NCBI GenBank assembly: GCA_002049455.2
Contig: KV919089.1
Location: forward strand, 1 to 64,000
DNA length: 64,000 nt
From: Porphyra umbilicalis
Taxonomy: Eukaryota > Rhodophyta > Bangiophyceae > Bangiales > Bangiaceae
Reading direction: 5' to 3'
The position numbers and the translations under genes were made by a program. The notes below the pieces were generated by a model that was given only the letters and a program-made list of their open reading frames with translations, was not told where the DNA came from and did not search any database. Shown piece after piece: positions 10,572 through 21,265 of the stretch. Position 1 is the first letter of the stretch. Each line of letters begins with the position of its first letter.

Positions 10572-11393
10572 TCCAGCCGCCCACGCGGTGGGCATCAACT
10601 CGCGACCGCGAAAGAAGCGCGTGTCGGCGGCCCGACGGTGGTCGGATGGGAACGTCGGCAACCGGAAGGGGTTCGGTAACCCGGTCACACGCGGACTGCG
10701 ATCGTCCTCGACGTTATCGTTCTCCTCGTGCTTCACCAGCGCGAGCTGCTCGAGGTACGGCTCCAGGCCGGAGTCGTGCCCGAACGGGACCGAAAGGTCC
10801 TCGGCGAGATCCCGCTTGAGGAAGAAGGCCTTCGGCCAGCTGCACAACAAGCGGCAAAACGAGTTGGCCGCCGCCTCGATCGACTCTGTCCCCTTCACAG
10901 GGAACAGAAGCGCATTGGCGTAAACCAAACGGTGGAACGGGTGCAAGGGCAGTTGGTACCGCACGACCTCGTTGCAAAACGACATCACCTCGTATACACG
11001 ACGCTGAGGTCCCTGGTTCCCAAAGTACGGGTCCCCATGGACCTCGGCCACGCGGTCGCCCGCGTCGTCCGGCAACCCGGCTTGCGCCATCACGTCAACG
11101 AAGTCAGGCAACGCCTCGTACTGCGCGTATACACGACGCGTGTGCGCACGAGCGCGGTTGCGCACGCACATGTCGTAGAGACGGTTGTCGGTGACCCGCG
11201 GGACCCCGTCAACCACCTGCACAGGTTCCGCGTGTGCGTAGTACGAGCCGCGAGGCCGAAACTGGCGCAAGACGTCCGGGTCCAAGGAGCAATCCACTTC
11301 CGGATGGCCCCCCGCGGCGGCATGCGCCCCGTCGACGACCGCCCCGCCATCGGCAACGCCGCCGTCCACCGCCATCGTGGCCGAGTCCGCCAT
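10416..11393 (-). pseudogene. Truncated copy of the family-1 antisense ORF
   Basis: From the ATG at 11391-11393 the frame is almost identical to the first 270 or so residues of the 14693-16486 gene (for example RPRGSYYAHAEPVQVVDG and VYEVMSFCNEVVRYQL are shared). At 10571 the homology ends abruptly. The remaining 50 or so codons are translated R3 repeat DNA that ends by chance at TAG, so the C-terminal half is missing. A few substitutions distinguish it from the complete copy (RLLCSWPKA versus RVLRNWPKA). It is a broken relic in the left arm of the palindrome. Confidence 0.8.
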
Positions 11394-12641
11394 AGCTTTG
11401 GCCGTTCGGCGGTGTTGACTCTTGCCGCCGACGCCGCGCTTGCCGCGCTTGCCGCCGTCCTTGCCGCCGTGCGCGCCGCCCCCCCCACCCAGCGCAAACC
11501 CACACTCACCGGGTCCGCAACCTCGCGGTTTGCCACCTCGCGGTAGCGCACCCCCACTCAAGCTTGCCGTTAGGCCTCGACCTGTGCGTGAGCACGAAGA
11601 CACGGGATGGCCCCGTGCCGATACAACGCGGACCCGCGCCCCGGCCTTCGCCTCGTCGCCGGGGTAGTCAAAACCCCGACGAGGTCGGCGCCACCCGGCA
11701 ACGACGATGACCACCCAGCAAGTGCTGCACCGCGCACCCCACCCGGTGGTAACCGGTCTCGGGGTACGGACCCCACCCCTACTCTCGACAACACGGACCC
11801 GCGTCCCGGCTTTCGCCGTGGCGTCGGGGTAGTCAAAACCCCGACGAAGTAGGCACCACTTGGCGCCGACGACGGTCGCCCCAACACGTGTTGCACGACG
11901 CACCCACGCACTAGCGGGTCTTAACCCCGACGCTCGTCGCCTGTCAACCGGCCGTCTGGCCACCACGCCGACGCCGACGCCAAATCGCCTGCGAGGACGC
12001 GCGTACGCGCAAGCGCCGGTCGAACCCGCAGCGTCAGCTGCCCGCCACCCACGCCCACGCGTGTGTGGCGGGACGGTCGCGACTGACGACGGCGAACCGC
12101 CACCTCCCCCCAATCGGGACTAGGCGGCGCGCCCCCCCCACGGCTCCCGCCGCCTGGGCGGCTGCGCCCGCGCGGGTCCGTAAGGGGCCGCGATCGCCCA
12201 ATCGGGTTTCACCATCCTCGGATCTCTCCGGGACGGTTCGAATCTCGCGTTGGAGGTATGTAGCATATCTCTGCTACCAATTGGCAATTAGCCACGAGTA
12301 GCCCCCTTGACTGGCCGAATCCACGGATGTGTGTGACTCGGCTTGTGGCACGCCCTTTGGGGGGTTACTTCCGCATTTTTTTTTTTATTGCTTGCCTGTC
12401 TTATCTGTCTGCCGGCACTCATTACGATCGCTTGATCGGAAGGTCGATCGACCAGTGCCGTTGTTTGTATTAAACCACCGTGGGTCGGAGGTCGCCGTCG
12501 TGGGCACCACCCGGCTCCCCATCGGATGCCCTTCAACAAAAGGTCTTCTTCCTCGACGCGACGGCGATAGAACTCGCTTTATTGCTTGGCTACGGTCGGT
12601 CTCAGTACACTGGTAATTGAACTAACGTTATTAATACCACA
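10572..12641 (+). mobile_element. Truncated Ty3/gypsy family-1 element, left arm of a palindrome
   Basis: This segment is the inverted counterpart of 13433-15514: 3'-terminal internal DNA with the truncated antisense ORF, then an LTR (12259-12641). The LTR reads TGTAGC..CCACA on the + strand, so the fragment is plus-oriented and lacks gag, pol and its 5' LTR. It is separated from the right arm by 791 bp. Confidence 0.85.
12259..12641 (+). repeat. LTR A, family 1, plus orientation
   Basis: A 383-bp LTR running TGTAGCATA..TACCACA. By eye it differs at only about 10 positions from the reverse complement of LTR R (23143-23527), but at several dozen positions from its neighbour LTR B (13433-13827). 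It is immediately followed by GGTGG. Confidence 0.9.
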
Positions 12642-13432
12642 GGTGGGTGTCGTAGGTGGTCGGGGGGGGGGGGCGGATGTGTCGGCAAAGCGAGACGGCG
12701 ACGTAAACGAGGTAGCTGGGACGTGACCGAGGCGAGACGCTGACCGCGCTGACGCCGGTGGCAACGCATCTTGACCGAGACAGCAACCGAGCCCACATGT
12801 GTACTCTTTTCCGTGCTCCTGGACTGTCTTTGGAATTTCATGTCAGTGCACGTAATAAGGAAAGAGTTGAGGGCAGCAGTGAAGGGACCTTCGTAGATCC
12901 TGAGAGCACACCCAACAACGTCTTCCCCAAGTCCGAATGTGTATACGTGTCAGAAACGTGTCTCCCGAGTGCTCCACGTGGCTCAATTCAGGCTCTTGGG
13001 GTTGGGGACGGCTCCACAGCAACGTCGGGCACCCCAAATTGAAGAGAGAAAACGCGAATCTAGTTGATCGGAATCATATAAGTACACACAGATTCAGCGG
13101 GCAGAAAATGGGGGGTGAGGCCCTTGTCCCATTCTCTGCACGATTTGAGGAGTCGGAGCGCTCCTCCCCATCTTGTTCAGCTCTCTCATTGGCTGGCGCT
13201 GCTTTGGCCGCCGTTCGAAACGCTTGTGTCGTGGCATCCGGCTTTTTAGAAATCTGCAGTTACAAACCATGCACTTTGTGTGGCGGGAGAGCGTTCGAGC
13301 GCTCACCGTTTGCAACGGCATCGCGACTGCTACGGACCGTCGCATCGAGCACGCGACCACAGGCGACCGTGCCTCCACCCCGGGATGCGACCGTTTCGGG
13401 GGTCCAGCGGGGGGCATTGAAACGGTCTGCCG
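12642..13432. other. 791-bp spacer of the palindrome
   Basis: Unique sequence between the two inverted LTRs, with a G13 run at about 12661-12673. No gene is recognised, and I see no relation to the gypsy elements. Confidence 0.7.
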
Positions 13433-13827
13433 TGTGGTATTAATAACGCTAGTTCAATTACCAGTGTACTGAGACCGACCGTAGCCAAGCAATAAAGCGA
13501 GTTCTATCGCCGTCGCGGCGAGGAAGAAGACCTTTTGTTGAAGGGCATCCGATGGGGAGCCGGGTGGCGCCCACGACGGCGACCCCGGACCCACGGTGAT
13601 TTAATACAAACGAAGGCACCGGTCGATCGACCGTCCGATCACGTGCGATCGTAATGAGTGCCGGCAGACACATACGACAGGCAAGCAAACGAACGATAAA
13701 ACTTGAACAATGCGGAAGTAACCCCCCAAAGGGCGTGGCACAGGCCAATTCCCACAATACATGGGCTTTGGTCAGTCAAGGGGGCTACTTGTGGCCAATT
13801 GCCAATTGGGAGCAGAGATATGCTACA
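13433..13827 (-). repeat. LTR B, family 1, present 3' LTR
   Basis: 395 bp, TGTGGT..CTACA on the + strand. It diverges from LTR R clearly more than LTR A does, especially in the TGTAGC-proximal (U3) third, although by position it should be the twin of LTR R. Confidence 0.9.
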
Positions 13828-14692
13828 TACCTCCAACGCGAGATTCGAACCGTCCCGGAGAGATCCGAGGATGGTGAAACCCGATTGGGCGATCGCGGCC
13901 CCTTACGGGCCCGCGCGGGCGCAGCCGCCCAGGCGGCGGGAGCCGTGGGGGGGGCGCGCCGCCTAGTCCCGATTGGGGGGAGGTGGCGGTTCGCCGTCGT
14001 CAGTCGCGACCGTCCCGCCACACACGCGTGGGCGTGGGTGGCGGGCAGCTGACGCTGCGGGTTCGACCGGCGCTTGCGCGTACGCGCGTCCTCGCAGGCG
14101 ATTTGGCGTCGGCGTCGGCGTGGTGGCCAGACGGCCGGTTGACAGGCGACGAGCGTCGGGGTTAAGACCCGCTAGTGCGTGGGTGCGTCGTGCAACACGT
14201 GTTGGGGCGACCGTCGTCGGCGCCAAGTGGTGCCTACTTCGTCGGGGTTTTGACTACCCCGACGCCACGGCGAAAGCCGGGACGCGGGTCCGTGTTGTCG
14301 AGAGTAGGGGTGGGGTCCGTACCCCGAGACCGGTTACCACCGGGTGGGGTGCGCGGTGCAGCACTTGCTGGGTGGTCATCGTCGTTGCCGGGTGGCGCCG
14401 ACCTCGTCGGGGTTTTGACTACCCCGGCGACGAGGCGAAGGCCGGGGCGCGGGTCCGCGTTGTATCGGCACGGGGCCATCCCGTGTCTTCGTGCTCACGC
14501 ACAGGTCGAGGCCTAACGGCAAGCTTGAGTGGGGGTGCGCTACCGCGAGGTGGCAAACCGCGAGGTTGCGGACCCGGTGAGTGTGGGTTTGCGCTGGGTG
14601 GGGGGGGCGGCGCGCACGGCGGCAAGGACGGCGGCAAGCGCGGCAAGCGCGGCGTCGGCGGCAAGAGTCAACACCGCCGAACGGCCAAAGCT

Positions 14693-16486
14693 ATGGCGGA
14701 CTCGGCCGCGATGGCGGTGGACGGCGGCGTTGCCGATGGCGGGGCGGTCGTCGACGGGGCGCATGCCGCCGCGGGGGGCCATCCGGAAGTGGATTGCTCC
14801 TTGGACCCGGACGTCTTGCGCCAGTTTCGGCCTCGCGGCTCGTACTACGCACACGCGGAACCTGTGCAGGTGGTTGACGGGGTCCCGCGGGTCACCGACA
14901 ACCGTCTCTACGACATGTGCGTGCGCAACCGCGCTCGTGCGCACACGCGTCGTGTATACGCGCAGTACGAGGCGTTGCCTGACTTCGTTGACGTGATGGC
15001 GCAAGCCGGGTTGCCGGACGACGCGGGCGACCGAGTGGCCGAGGTCCATGGGGACCCGTACTTTGGGAACCAGGGACCTCAGCGTCGTGTATACGAGGTG
15101 ATGTCGTTTTGCAACGAGGTCGTGCGGTACCAACTGCCCTTGCACCCGTTCCACCGTTTGGTTTACGCCAATGCGCTTCTGTTCCCAGTGAAGGGTACAG
15201 AGTCGATCGAGGCGGTGGCCAACTCGTTTTGCCGCGTGCTGCGCAATTGGCCGAAGGCCTTCTTCCTCAAGCGGGCTCTCGCCGAGGACCTTTCGGTCCC
15301 GTTCGGGCACGACTCCGGTCTGGAGCCGTACCTCAAGCAGCTCGCGCTGGTGAAGCACGAGGAGAACGATAACGTCCAGGATGACCGCAGTCCGCGGGTC
15401 ACCGGGTTGCCGAACCCCTTTCGGCTGCCGATGTTCCCATTCGACCACCGTCGGGCCGCTGACACGCGCTTCTTTCGCGGTCGCGAGTTGATGCCCACCG
15501 CGTGGGCGGCTGGATTTCTCCGTGCACCACGGGCGTTCGACTTGTCCCGTTGGCTTCCGCCTATCCCGGACTGGGAGCCCCACACGGGGTTGTGGGTGGC
15601 GACCCCCGTGGTGGTGTCGCACATGGCGGATGCGTTGCGCAACGCCTACAGCTCCGTCTGGCAGGAGATGTACTCCGAGTACTACTGCAACTTAGTTGCT
15701 GCGTGGGTTCACACCCTGCAGGAGGACAAGCTCTTCGTCCACTTGGACACGAAGACGCTTCGTCATTTCGACGCGTCGGATACGTCCAAGTTGAAGGACG
15801 CGCCCGACGGCGAGGCCAAGTACGTCTTGTACGGCAAGATGCGTCAAGCCGTGACGGCGTTTCCCTGGCGGGAGGTCCTTAAGGACGTCGTCTGGCGCGA
15901 CCGCGACTCCGGGGAAGCCCGTCAGGTGCGGGTCACGGTCGACCCGACCAAGGAGTACGGCTTTTGCCTTCGCCACCCTTGTGTCGATTTCGACTGGGCG
16001 TTGGACCCGAACGCGCCACTCCCGATGGCTCGAATTACTTCGAACCATCCCGGGGTGTGGCGTCGTGGTCGTCGGACCTGGGCTCACGCCGTTGGCGACG
16101 CCCGCGAGGGCCGCTACCGCCCGCGTTCACCGCGGCGCGATCGCTCGCCATCTCCGCCCCGGTCGGTGGATGCCACTTGGCCGACCCGCGCGTCGTCCAC
16201 CGCGGCGGTTGCCTTGTTTGGGTCGGCGCGCGCGCGCGATGTACGCGTTCGCGCGCCCCGCGGGGCAGCCTTGTCGGCGGTGGCTAGCGCCTGGGTCGAG
16301 CAGATCGCAGGCTTGCGTACCGCTGTTGAGCGCGCGGACGGACGGGGTGTCGAGTCGGCTTTGTCCATTATTGGACAGGCCGTGGCTCGCGCCGTTGACG
16401 GCGAGGCCAACTACGGGCGCTTCGCCCAGCACCTCCAGGCTATCCAGCCAGAGGAGGAGGCCGCGCCGGCGCGCTTCAACGCGTAG
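14693..16486 (+). CDS. Antisense ORF (aORF-1) between pol and 3' LTR of gypsy family 1
   Basis: From the first in-frame ATG this encodes 597 residues on the strand opposite to gag and pol. I recognise no domain. The first half has ordered, helix-like sequence with many aromatic residues (YDMCVRNRARAHTRRVYAQY, FHRLVYANALLFPV), a middle with EMYSEYYCNLVAAWVH and FCLRHPCVDFDW, then a basic Arg/Ser-Pro stretch (PRSPRRDRSPSPP). A helical C-terminal segment follows (ALSAVASAWVEQIAGLRTAV). The TAG at 16484-16486 is followed in frame by 54 more codons of similar RS-rich composition, ending RRDSRLRDDEE before a second TAG (16648-16650), which may be the genuine end. A near-identical truncated copy is at 10416-11393. 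Extra antisense genes at this location are known in some plant Tat-lineage elements such as Grande; homology to those was not tested. Confidence 0.7.
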   Translation: MADSAAMAVDGGVADGGAVVDGAHAAAGGHPEVDCSLDPDVLRQFRPRGSYYAHAEPVQVVDGVPRVTDNRLYDMCVRNRARAHTRRVYAQYEALPDFVDVMAQAGLPDDAGDRVAEVHGDPYFGNQGPQRRVYEVMSFCNEVVRYQLPLHPFHRLVYANALLFPVKGTESIEAVANSFCRVLRNWPKAFFLKRALAEDLSVPFGHDSGLEPYLKQLALVKHEENDNVQDDRSPRVTGLPNPFRLPMFPFDHRRAADTRFFRGRELMPTAWAAGFLRAPRAFDLSRWLPPIPDWEPHTGLWVATPVVVSHMADALRNAYSSVWQEMYSEYYCNLVAAWVHTLQEDKLFVHLDTKTLRHFDASDTSKLKDAPDGEAKYVLYGKMRQAVTAFPWREVLKDVVWRDRDSGEARQVRVTVDPTKEYGFCLRHPCVDFDWALDPNAPLPMARITSNHPGVWRRGRRTWAHAVGDAREGRYRPRSPRRDRSPSPPRSVDATWPTRASSTAAVALFGSARARDVRVRAPRGAALSAVASAWVEQIAGLRTAVERADGRGVESALSIIGQAVARAVDGEANYGRFAQHLQAIQPEEEAAPARFNA

Positions 16487-16969
16487 AGCATCCTTGGTCG
16501 TCGGACCCACGAGGGCGGAGGCCCGTCGACGGGGGTTCCGCACTCGGCGCGCAACACGCGTGCGCGTAGTGCCTCGCAGGAGTCGGCGGCCAGTGTTGGC
16601 ACGAGCCGCGATTCCCGCCGGGACTCGCGTCTTCGTGACGACGAGGAGTAGCGAGGTTCACTGTTCAGTGACTTGCTCGGTTGACCCCGGTGGGGGGGGG
16701 TGGGGTTGACAATGTCGGGGTCTTACGCCTTTTTAGGGTGTTGATGTTTCTTCGTCTTGTTATTGTTTGTCGTTTGACATGTTTGTATCCACTTCTCAGT
16801 TTTCCTGTTTATCGTCATAGCGATGAAGGAAGTGGCAGGCCATCATGGCCCATGTTGTGGGATTTGTATTCCTTAAGTCTGCTGATAAAAGCACTTCGTA
16901 CTCGAAACATGCACGTATGGCAAGAGCGTACCAACTGGTGTTGGTCCATTGTGGTATTACCACGGTTGC

Positions 16970-17422
16970 TTATTCTGTGGTCGTTACCAAGCGTCGAAGG
17001 ACGGAGTCCAAGTGTTGCACCGGAGGTACCAGAAACCCGTTGGGGAGCACTGGTACGGGGGGATCGCTCCCGATGAGTGTCGCCTGTGCGGATTTCGGCC
17101 ACACATATGTGTACGGGCCGTAAACACGGTTCAGCCGAGAGAAATGCCGCAAGGCAGGTTGGGGATCATACGCAAAGTTGCGCGTCATGGACGGCAGAGT
17201 GGACTTGAGCCACGCCACAGGAATTACTTCCTTAATTGCAACGTCGGTACTTGACTCTGTCCAAGAGACATCGGCATGGATAACTCCGTCACCGGTAACA
17301 TGGACATGTTGGATAGTGGGTATCCACGTGGAGTCCATGACGATGTTGGCCACGGTTGTGAGCCCGGCCTGTCGGCGACTTCGTCGCGTTGGCGTTTGCC
17401 ACTCGTACCCCGGTACATGCTT
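16970..17422 (-). CDS. In-frame continuation of family-1 pol beyond a TAG
   Basis: After the TAG at 17423-17425 the pol frame stays open for 151 codons to TAA (16970-16972). The decayed copy has a sense codon (AAG) at the corresponding position and continues in the same frame (WQTPTRQSRRRAGL there, WQTPTRRSRRQAGL here). So this tail belongs to the ancestral protein. It lies C-terminal to the chromodomain and has no motif I recognise. Confidence 0.7.
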   Translation of the reverse strand, partial: KHVPGYEWQTPTRRSRRQAGLTTVANIVMDSTWIPTIQHVHVTGDGVIHADVSWTESSTDVAIKEVIPVAWLKSTLPSMTRNFAYDPQPALRHFSRLNRVYGPYTYVWPKSAQATLIGSDPPVPVLPNGFLVPPVQHLDSVLRRLVTTTE

Positions 17423-20400
17423 CTACTTCTGTCGAAGGAAACGCACCACCAGGTTGCGGGGGAGGTTCTCCAGGGGTTCCCAGGTGTCGTCTTTCGACCC
17501 GTAGTCGAACCAGCGCACCTTAGCGCTATAGCTGTCACCCGTCCGGCGTAAGCCTAGGAGTTTGTCGATCACATACTCATCAGCAGTTGCCGGGGTTGAC
17601 TTGCGTTGGTCTAGACCATCTAGCAAGGGGTGTGGAACCGTGTCAGTCGTCGTTGGACGAGGAGCTGGGGTGACATGGTCACTGCTGACGCGTTTCTCCT
17701 CGCCGTCAATGTCAATGACAAACGTGGAGGCGTCCGCGTCTGCGTCAATGACCACGAAGGGGCCAATGGCTTTGCTTTGCAGCTTGTTTTGCCGATCGTG
17801 GTTGGTCGTGTATACGTAGTCGCCGATCTTGACGTCCGCATTGCGGGTTGCGACCCGATGATCGAAGTTACGTTTGTAACGTTGTTGCGTCTTACGCAAG
17901 GCCTCGACCACGATGGGGATCTGCTTGCGCAGGCGGGCCATGAACTCGCGCTTGCGAGCTAGGGGTGACCCATCCTTGAGCGTTCCCTTATTGGTAAGCG
18001 GAGTGCCCGGGGGCAAGTTGCGAACCGTGAGGTTGGGGATCCGCCTTGGGATAACGAGCTCAAATGGGGCGATGCCCGTCGACCGATGTGGTTGACTATT
18101 ATACGCCATGGTGATTACCGGGAGTAGCTCATCCCATCGTGATGGGTCGTCGGCGACGTAGTGTCGCAGCTGCGTAGCCATGGTACGGTTGTACCGTTCA
18201 ACTTGCCCATTGGTTTGGGGATGATACGCCGTGGTGCCAACCGTTTCAATGCCAAGCATTTTCATCACAGCGATGAAGAAGTTCGACATGAACTGGGGCC
18301 CTTGGTCCGATAGGATCCGGTCCGGTGGCCCGTAAGCTGACACCCACGCGTCGATGATGGCTGACGCCACTGACATAGCCGTGATTCGCCGCAAGACGAC
18401 GCACTTGGTGAGCTTGGCGAAGCGGTCGGTGATAACCACGATGAAGCGGTTGCCCTTCTTGGAGGCCGGGATGGGCCCAAAGATGTCAACGGATAGCTCC
18501 GTGAGAGGCTCGGTAGCCTGGAACAGGGTCAAGGGCGTGGTGTGTCGCCGCAAGGCGAGGCGGTTTTGCGCACACGTTGTGCATTTGGTGATGGTCGAAT
18601 GAATATCCGTCACCATTGAAGGCCAGTAGTATGCCTTACGCATTGTGTAGTACATCCGGTTCATACCAGGGTGGGCGGCCACGGTTGCGTGGTGCTCGAG
18701 GGTCAACACGCGTTCGCGTAGCGACTTTGGAATAACCAGTTGATTGCCGTAAGGCGCACGGCGGTACAGAGCGTGGTGCTCATCGCGGAAGAAGGCCTTG
18801 GCCGTTCCGCGCTCCACGCGAGTGGACATCTCGACCCAAAAGTCGTCTGTTTGTTGTGCTTCGACAACATCGTCGAACTCCACCGGTTCCGGTGTGTCGG
18901 TACCCGTGTACCTCCCCGTTCTTAAGCCGTTGGCCGTCTCGGCCAATGCCAGACAAGGTATATCATCATGGATATCTTCTGGCGGAGCCACCGTAGAGGC
19001 GCGCGACAGGAAGTCGGGCAAGTGGTGCGATGCACCTGGTTTATAAACCATATCGAATGTGTATTCGGAAAGGCGAAGTCGCCATCGCATCAAGCGTCCG
19101 CTTGAGTCGGTCGTGCTGTAGATCCAGCTAAGTGCTTGGTGATCCGTTCGGATGAGGAACCGTTGTCCGTCGAGGAAGTGCCTCAACTTGAGGACAGCCC
19201 ACACGACGCCGAGGCATTCTCGCTCCATGGTGGAGTAGTTTTGCTCTGCAGCAGTGAGTCCTCGGCTCCAATACCCGACAGGGTGAAGGAGTTCGCCCGG
19301 CTCCTCGCGGAGGAGGGTACAACCAACTTGGTCGGCGCATGCGTCCACGTCAACGACGAGTTTCCGATTGGCCTTCGGCAAGGCAAGTACCGGTGGGCAC
19401 AACAGTGCGTTGCGAAGGTCCTCGAAGGCGGCGATAGCCACGTCCGTCGGTGGTGGTAAATCCGGTGGGATCTCGGCCCTAGTCAGGGCGTTCAGGGGCT
19501 TTGCTCGTTTGGCAAAGTCTTTGACAAACCGTCGATAGACGTTGCACATGCCCAAGAAGCTTTTCAGCTGGGTCTTTGTGGTTGGGAACTTGGCATGCTT
19601 CAGAACATCCACGTTCTTCTTGTGCACGTGCAGTTGCCCGGGGCGGACAATGTGTCCTAGGTACTCGACCTCATCGGAGAACCACGTGCACTTTTCCAAG
19701 TTGAGGGTGACCCCGGCTTCGCGGAGACGGTGAAGAACCGTGTCAACGTCATTGACGTGTTGTTCCGCGTTTGCGGAGAAGATGATGACATCGTCTAAGT
19801 AGACGAGGCATATCTGCCACTTCAAACCCGAGAGGATAATATCCAACGCGCGCTGAAAGGTAGCGGGCGCGTTTGTCAAGCCGAACGGCATGGATAACCA
19901 GTGGTATATACCACAGTGCGTCGTGAACGCTGTCTTCTCTTGGTCTTCCTTGCGTAGGGGTACTTGCCAGTACCCCGCGGTGCAGTCGAGAGACGTGAAC
20001 ACCTGGGCATCTCCCAAGGAGTCGAGGCAGTCCTCCATCCGAGGCAAGGGATAAGCATCTTTCTTGGTGATGTTGTTTAACCGACGATAGTCGACACAGA
20101 ATCGGGCTTTGCCGTTCTTCTTTGGTACAATTACCTCGGGGCTTGCCCAAGCACTATGGCTAGGGGCAATGACGTTGAGCTTCGACATCTTGTTGATCTG
20201 ATCAGCGATGCTCTGCCGTTTGAACGGCCCGGTTCGGTAGGGTTGGGCCCGTATGGGCAGAGCGTCGGGAGGAGTGACGATGGCGTGCTCCGTAGCAAGG
20301 ATGACGCCAAGGTTTCCATCCCACATAGACGAATGCGTCTTCAGCATGTCTCGAATCTGCTTGTGCAGGTACTCGGGTGCCTCACTGAGGTCGAGATCCT

Positions 20401-21067
20401 CGAGTGGGTCACGACTCGCGTCGTCCGATGCGTTATCGGTTCCACCCTTTGGGGTGTTCTCATCCAAGACGGCGGAAAGCATCGGCCCTTGGTAGGGTTC
20501 TGCAGACCCCAAGGTAGAGTTCTTGCGAACAATGACTTGGTCCTTGCCGAAGTTGCATAACTTGACCAGGAATGGTTCGTCCGGTTTGACGATGGCGATG
20601 CCGCGGGCGACTGCCATGGACTTGTGTCGGCACAACCGAATGTTCGGTGTGATGGTAACCATACCAGGCGTGTCGCACGTGGCCATGATCCACTCCTCCT
20701 TGTGTCTGTTGACACGCACCTGTTTGCAGGCTCGAACCCGAGCGGGTTTATCTTGCCAGTGGCGGTCCCACGCGCTGTCGTTAAGACAAGCTAAGATCGG
20801 CGTTGGCCGAGGTTGCTCTTCCGTGCATCGCACGTGCTCTTGCCAGACGATCTTGCGCAAGCGCGGCAGAATGCCCTCGATGTTTTGTTCAATGAACTCG
20901 GTGCCAAGAATGCACGGGACTGACAAGTTGTCGGCAACGAGGAATCGGTCAAATAGACGCACACCTCCGGTGTCTACATACAGATGTATGGCATACTTCG
21001 TCACAAGACGATTGTTGTTTGCATCTCGGATGCGCGGAAGCGTAGACAACTCTTCGGCGTAAGCCAT
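17423..21067 (-). CDS. pol: Pol polyprotein (protease part, RT, RNase H, integrase, chromodomain), family 1
   Basis: The 1214-residue frame runs from the ATG at 21067 to TAG. Residues 1-65 are the C-terminal part of the retropepsin domain (ADNLSVPCILGTEFI). Reverse transcriptase follows with FTSLDCTAGYWQ (about 357-368) and YLDD at 423-426. RNase H shows VDVDA (about 572), E615 and TDH (about 641). The integrase zinc region has H..H and KCTTC (about 793-832), and the catalytic core has D861, D921 and E957, the last two separated by 35 residues. A chromodomain (about 1155-1210, ending DDTWEPLENLPRNLV) closes the frame and marks a chromovirus. The ATG is internal to the protease, so the true product is probably made as a Gag-Pol fusion. 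Confidence 0.93.
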   Translation of the reverse strand: MAYAEELSTLPRIRDANNNRLVTKYAIHLYVDTGGVRLFDRFLVADNLSVPCILGTEFIEQNIEGILPRLRKIVWQEHVRCTEEQPRPTPILACLNDSAWDRHWQDKPARVRACKQVRVNRHKEEWIMATCDTPGMVTITPNIRLCRHKSMAVARGIAIVKPDEPFLVKLCNFGKDQVIVRKNSTLGSAEPYQGPMLSAVLDENTPKGGTDNASDDASRDPLEDLDLSEAPEYLHKQIRDMLKTHSSMWDGNLGVILATEHAIVTPPDALPIRAQPYRTGPFKRQSIADQINKMSKLNVIAPSHSAWASPEVIVPKKNGKARFCVDYRRLNNITKKDAYPLPRMEDCLDSLGDAQVFTSLDCTAGYWQVPLRKEDQEKTAFTTHCGIYHWLSMPFGLTNAPATFQRALDIILSGLKWQICLVYLDDVIIFSANAEQHVNDVDTVLHRLREAGVTLNLEKCTWFSDEVEYLGHIVRPGQLHVHKKNVDVLKHAKFPTTKTQLKSFLGMCNVYRRFVKDFAKRAKPLNALTRAEIPPDLPPPTDVAIAAFEDLRNALLCPPVLALPKANRKLVVDVDACADQVGCTLLREEPGELLHPVGYWSRGLTAAEQNYSTMERECLGVVWAVLKLRHFLDGQRFLIRTDHQALSWIYSTTDSSGRLMRWRLRLSEYTFDMVYKPGASHHLPDFLSRASTVAPPEDIHDDIPCLALAETANGLRTGRYTGTDTPEPVEFDDVVEAQQTDDFWVEMSTRVERGTAKAFFRDEHHALYRRAPYGNQLVIPKSLRERVLTLEHHATVAAHPGMNRMYYTMRKAYYWPSMVTDIHSTITKCTTCAQNRLALRRHTTPLTLFQATEPLTELSVDIFGPIPASKKGNRFIVVITDRFAKLTKCVVLRRITAMSVASAIIDAWVSAYGPPDRILSDQGPQFMSNFFIAVMKMLGIETVGTTAYHPQTNGQVERYNRTMATQLRHYVADDPSRWDELLPVITMAYNSQPHRSTGIAPFELVIPRRIPNLTVRNLPPGTPLTNKGTLKDGSPLARKREFMARLRKQIPIVVEALRKTQQRYKRNFDHRVATRNADVKIGDYVYTTNHDRQNKLQSKAIGPFVVIDADADASTFVIDIDGEEKRVSSDHVTPAPRPTTTDTVPHPLLDGLDQRKSTPATADEYVIDKLLGLRRTGDSYSAKVRWFDYGSKDDTWEPLENLPRNLVVRFLRQK

Positions 21068-21265
21068 CCAGTTCTAAGGGAGAACACTAGTTCGCACTAT
21101 GTTCACCCCGGCGCCCGTGTCTAAGACAGGGCGGCAGCTTCGCATTACGCGCAGGCATGGGCCTAACGTGGCTGCGATCTCATAGTGCCGAAGGGCACGA
21201 CGTAAGAGTCTTGTCACCGTACGCTTTCGCGTTCCGCCGGGCAACCCCCAAGTCGGGCACCCGGC
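21068..21265 (-). CDS. Protease N-terminal segment between two TAG codons, family 1
   Basis: This is the same frame as both gag and pol. It begins after the gag TAG (21266-21268), contains the active-site motif LDTGAGVNIV, and meets another TAG (21074-21076) in the middle of the retropepsin fold. The decayed copy has sense codons at both places (TCG and ACG). Either this copy carries two nonsense mutations, or these TAG codons are read. Confidence 0.75.

Noticed and set aside
13828-13905. tRNA-like sequence (GGTTCGAATC on the minus strand) next to LTR B, also at 12180-12258
   Set aside because: Flanking bases cannot form the T stem or an acceptor stem, and no D or anticodon arms fit; it is ordinary internal element DNA.
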